From: Alphaproteobacteria bacterium
GTDB lineage: Bacteria; Pseudomonadota; Alphaproteobacteria; JAAXGF01
DNA: 6,238 nucleotides
NCBI GenBank assembly: GCA_012267605.1
Contig: JAAXGF010000175.1
Coordinates: 1 to 6,238, forward strand
Reading direction: 5' to 3'
Below the pieces are notes generated by a model that saw only the letters and a program-made list of their open reading frames with translations, was not told the origin of the DNA and searched no databases. Positions 4,964-6,238 of the stretch are shown piece after piece. The position numbers and the translations under genes are program-made. How positions within the stretch are numbered: the first letter of the stretch is position 1; each line of letters opens with the position of its first letter.

Positions 4964-5722
4964 ATGACGCGCACAATGGAAGGAAAACAACGTGCGTTGG
5001 TGTTATTTTCGGGCGGGCAGGATTCCACAACCTGCTTGGCGTGGGCGCTCGCACGCTTTGCTCGCGTGGATACATTGGGATTCGATTATGGCCAGAGAAA
5101 CAAGATCGAGCTGGCCTGCCGAACGATGATCCTGCGGAAAATTCGTGCCAATTTTCCTCCTTGGGCCAAACGACTCGGTACCGATTACACGATCGATCTG
5201 TCCGCCTTGGGCGAAATCGCGCAAACCGCCCTTACCGATAGCACGCCTATCAAAACAGGAGATGACGGACTGCCGAACACATTCGTACCAGGGCGCAACC
5301 TCATATTTCTTTCTTTCGCCGCCGCCATTGCCCACCGCGACGGTATTGCGTGCTTAGTGGGTGGAATGTCACAGACCGATTATTCCGGCTATCCGGATTG
5401 CCGTGATGCCACGGTCAAGGCCATCGGACGGGCAATGCGGCTGGCCATGGACAGCGATGTCCGTGTTCGCACACCTTTAATGTGGATCGACAAAGCGGCG
5501 ACTTGGACGCTAGCGGAAGCGCTGGGCGGTAGGGAATTCGTCGATCTTATAATCGAATACAGTCACAGCTGTTATCTCGGCGACCGTGTAGCGCGCCATT
5601 CCTGGGGCTATGGCTGTGCTGAGTGTCCTGCGTGCCAATTGCGCGCACAGGGATACGATCGCTACATGCGTGCGAGTACAGCTCCAGGCAAAACCTTACG
5701 TTCAGAGGACAGTGAGAAATAG
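4964..5722 (+). CDS. queC: 7-cyano-7-deazaguanine (preQ0) synthase QueC
   Basis: QueC converts 7-carboxy-7-deazaguanine to preQ0 with ATP and ammonia, on the way to queuosine in tRNA anticodons. The 252-residue protein has the PP-loop ATPase motif SGGQDSTT (16-23) near the N-terminus, GFDYGQR, PGRNLIFLSFAAAIA, GGMSQTDYSGYPDCR and RVRTPLMWIDKAATW in the middle, all typical of the family. The C-terminal zinc site follows, with C203 (SCYLGDR) and C218, C221, C224 (CAECPAC). It is some 20 residues longer than the E. coli protein, mostly at the two ends. The ATG at 4964 has GAGG 7 nt upstream. It is divergent from pyrF and apparently monocistronic: no queD or queE follows, so its pathway partners must be encoded elsewhere. 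Identification is certain. Confidence 0.96.
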   Translation: MTRTMEGKQRALVLFSGGQDSTTCLAWALARFARVDTLGFDYGQRNKIELACRTMILRKIRANFPPWAKRLGTDYTIDLSALGEIAQTALTDSTPIKTGDDGLPNTFVPGRNLIFLSFAAAIAHRDGIACLVGGMSQTDYSGYPDCRDATVKAIGRAMRLAMDSDVRVRTPLMWIDKAATWTLAEALGGREFVDLIIEYSHSCYLGDRVARHSWGYGCAECPACQLRAQGYDRYMRASTAPGKTLRSEDSEK

Positions 5723-5775
5723 ATTTTTTGGGGGTTCGGAATATTGACCCGAGATTTGTAGACTCACTTCTAAGA

Positions 5776-6078
5776 TCAGTACACTGGAGCTTCGCCCAAT
5801 TCTACGCGTTGGACAGATTCGCACGCGCAATTGTTTGTGGGAATTTCGCTCATTCCTGGACCGGCGGCGGGCATGATTCCGAGAATTTCAGCAAGCTCCT
5901 GGGCTGTCGGCTCCTCCATGGCGAGTACTTCGGCTTCATCCCCACCGCCAACCCAGATTGGCGCAACCAGAGCGGAAACCGTCCAAATTATGCCGAACCA
6001 CGACAGCGCGGAAACCGCGACCCATACAAAGGTCGAAGAACGAAGCGATAATGGATCCCCAGACTTTTTATTATTCAC
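5776..6078 (-). CDS. Small single-pass membrane protein, function unknown
   Basis: I do not recognise this 100-residue product. A short basic, polar N-terminus (MNNKKSGDPLSLRSS) is followed by one strong hydrophobic segment at about 16-43, rich in W, V, A, L and I. Then comes an acidic soluble stretch (about 47-66, with EEPTAQELAEIL) and a tail with a CxC at 84-86. Positive charge before the segment and negative after it suggest a cytoplasmic N-terminus and an external or periplasmic C-terminal domain. The start is a GTG (6078-6076) with GGTGG 9 nt upstream; no in-frame ATG lies upstream. The codon pattern reads more like a protein than the overlapping plus-strand frames do. It converges on queC with a 53-nt gap, and CtrA-like boxes lie about 100 nt upstream. 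It could still be a chance reading frame. Confidence 0.5.
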   Translation of the reverse strand: MNNKKSGDPLSLRSSTFVWVAVSALSWFGIIWTVSALVAPIWVGGGDEAEVLAMEEPTAQELAEILGIMPAAGPGMSEIPTNNCACESVQRVELGEAPVY

Positions 6079-6175
6079 GTTACTGAACCACCGGGCTCGT
6101 TGGCGAAGCTTTCCCGCATGACTGATCAGCGGAAGGCGTTGCCGCCATTTGAAGCCCCAGCAAAGACAATCCCCG

Positions 6176-6190
6176 TTAACATATGGTTAA
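6176..6190. promoter_or_regulatory. CtrA-type binding site (TTAA-N7-TTAA), perfect
   Basis: The sequence is TTAACATATGGTTAA. On the minus strand it reads TTAACCATATGTTAA, matching both the full CtrA consensus TTAA-N7-TTAA and the half-site TTAACCAT. CtrA is the alphaproteobacterial response regulator that controls cell-cycle, division and motility genes. The box is also a near-perfect palindrome (TTAAC, ATATG, GTTAA). Binding is inferred from sequence alone. Confidence 0.55.
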
Positions 6191-6205
6191 TTTTTGCGGC
6201 AATTT

Positions 6206-6220
6206 TTAACATTGTTGTAA
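6206..6220. promoter_or_regulatory. Second CtrA-like box, one mismatch
   Basis: TTAACATTGTTGTAA fits TTAA-N7-TTAA with a single mismatch (GTAA in the second half). Its centre is 30 bp from the centre of the perfect box, close to three helical turns, so two CtrA dimers could sit on the same face of the DNA. The weaker match lowers confidence. Confidence 0.4.
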
Positions 6221-6238
6221 CTGCCCAGGTGCCTCAAC

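Larger units (their letters stand above)
6079..6238. promoter_or_regulatory. Intergenic regulatory segment at the right edge
   Basis: No convincing gene fits here. The last 70 bases are markedly AT-rich compared with the rest of the window and hold two CtrA-like boxes and a repeated AATTTTT (6189-6195 and 6201-6207). A plus-strand promoter reading out of the window is conceivable, with GGTTAA (6185-6190), a 16-nt spacer and TAACAT (6207-6212), so the boxes could serve a gene beyond 6238 as well as, or instead of, the small membrane gene to the left. Confidence 0.4.

Noticed and set aside
4727..4990. 87-codon minus-strand frame whose stop overlaps the pyrF ATG as ATGA
   Set aside because: The overlap looks operon-like, but the frame starts inside queC, crosses both promoter candidates and gives a composition unlike a known protein. 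The ATGA is probably coincidence.
5723..5775. Intrinsic terminator between queC and the convergent gene
   Set aside because: There is a T6 run at 5724-5729, but no adequate stem precedes it. The only pairings (GGGT/ACCC, TCGG/CCGA) are 4 bp and follow the T-run.
5728..6051. 107-codon plus-strand frame downstream of queC
   Set aside because: It overlaps the more protein-like minus-strand frame. Its product lacks hydrophobic or motif structure and becomes Arg/Asn-rich at the end; I found no queD or queE similarity.
6126..6212. 28-codon minus-strand frame (starts MLKIAAKINHML)
   Set aside because: It has only a weak ribosome site and its codons run through the AT-rich CtrA-like boxes. It is more likely regulatory DNA.
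1..6238. Mobile element, defence system, toxin-antitoxin, CRISPR or phage genes
   Set aside because: Every long frame with protein character is accounted for by housekeeping biosynthesis. No transposase, nuclease, integrase or repeat-spacer pattern was seen.

Overview
The window looks like ordinary chromosomal core-metabolism DNA from an alphaproteobacterium. The evidence is the gene order pyrF-trpF-trpB-trpA-accD-folC on one strand, the protein signatures, and two CtrA-type TTAA-N7-TTAA boxes at the right edge. I see no transposase, integrase, phage gene, CRISPR array, tRNA or rRNA, and base composition (mid to high fifties percent GC by eye) is even across the genes. A Rhodospirillales-like source is a guess, based on AccD keeping all four zinc-ribbon cysteines.

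Left part, minus strand (4730 down to 1): a compact biosynthetic operon. It holds pyrF (OMP decarboxylase), trpF (phosphoribosylanthranilate isomerase), trpB and trpA (tryptophan synthase beta and alpha), accD (acetyl-CoA carboxylase carboxyltransferase beta subunit) and the first 52 codons of folC (folylpolyglutamate/dihydrofolate synthase), which runs off the left edge. pyrF-trpF are 8 nt apart, trpB/trpA overlap as TTGA and trpA/accD as ATGA. Two larger gaps, trpF-trpB (111 nt) and accD-folC (104 nt), each contain predicted hairpins. The operon joins the last steps of UMP and tryptophan synthesis to malonyl-CoA and folate metabolism.

Middle (4731-4963): a 233-nt divergent intergenic region. 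It has a good pyrF promoter on the minus strand, a weaker queC promoter on the plus strand with its -35 box 4 bp away, a 13-bp palindrome in the queC promoter spacer, and three short hairpins in the queC leader.

Right part: queC (plus strand, 4964-5722; 7-cyano-7-deazaguanine synthase of the queuosine pathway), then a convergent minus-strand gene for a small single-pass membrane protein of unknown function (5776-6078). Beyond it is an AT-rich regulatory segment with the tandem CtrA-like boxes, about 100 nt upstream of the small membrane gene; they may instead serve a gene beyond the right edge.

I did not find a convincing undescribed system. The most useful leads are the tandem CtrA-like boxes, the back-to-back pyrF/queC promoters with a candidate operator, and the structured queC leader.
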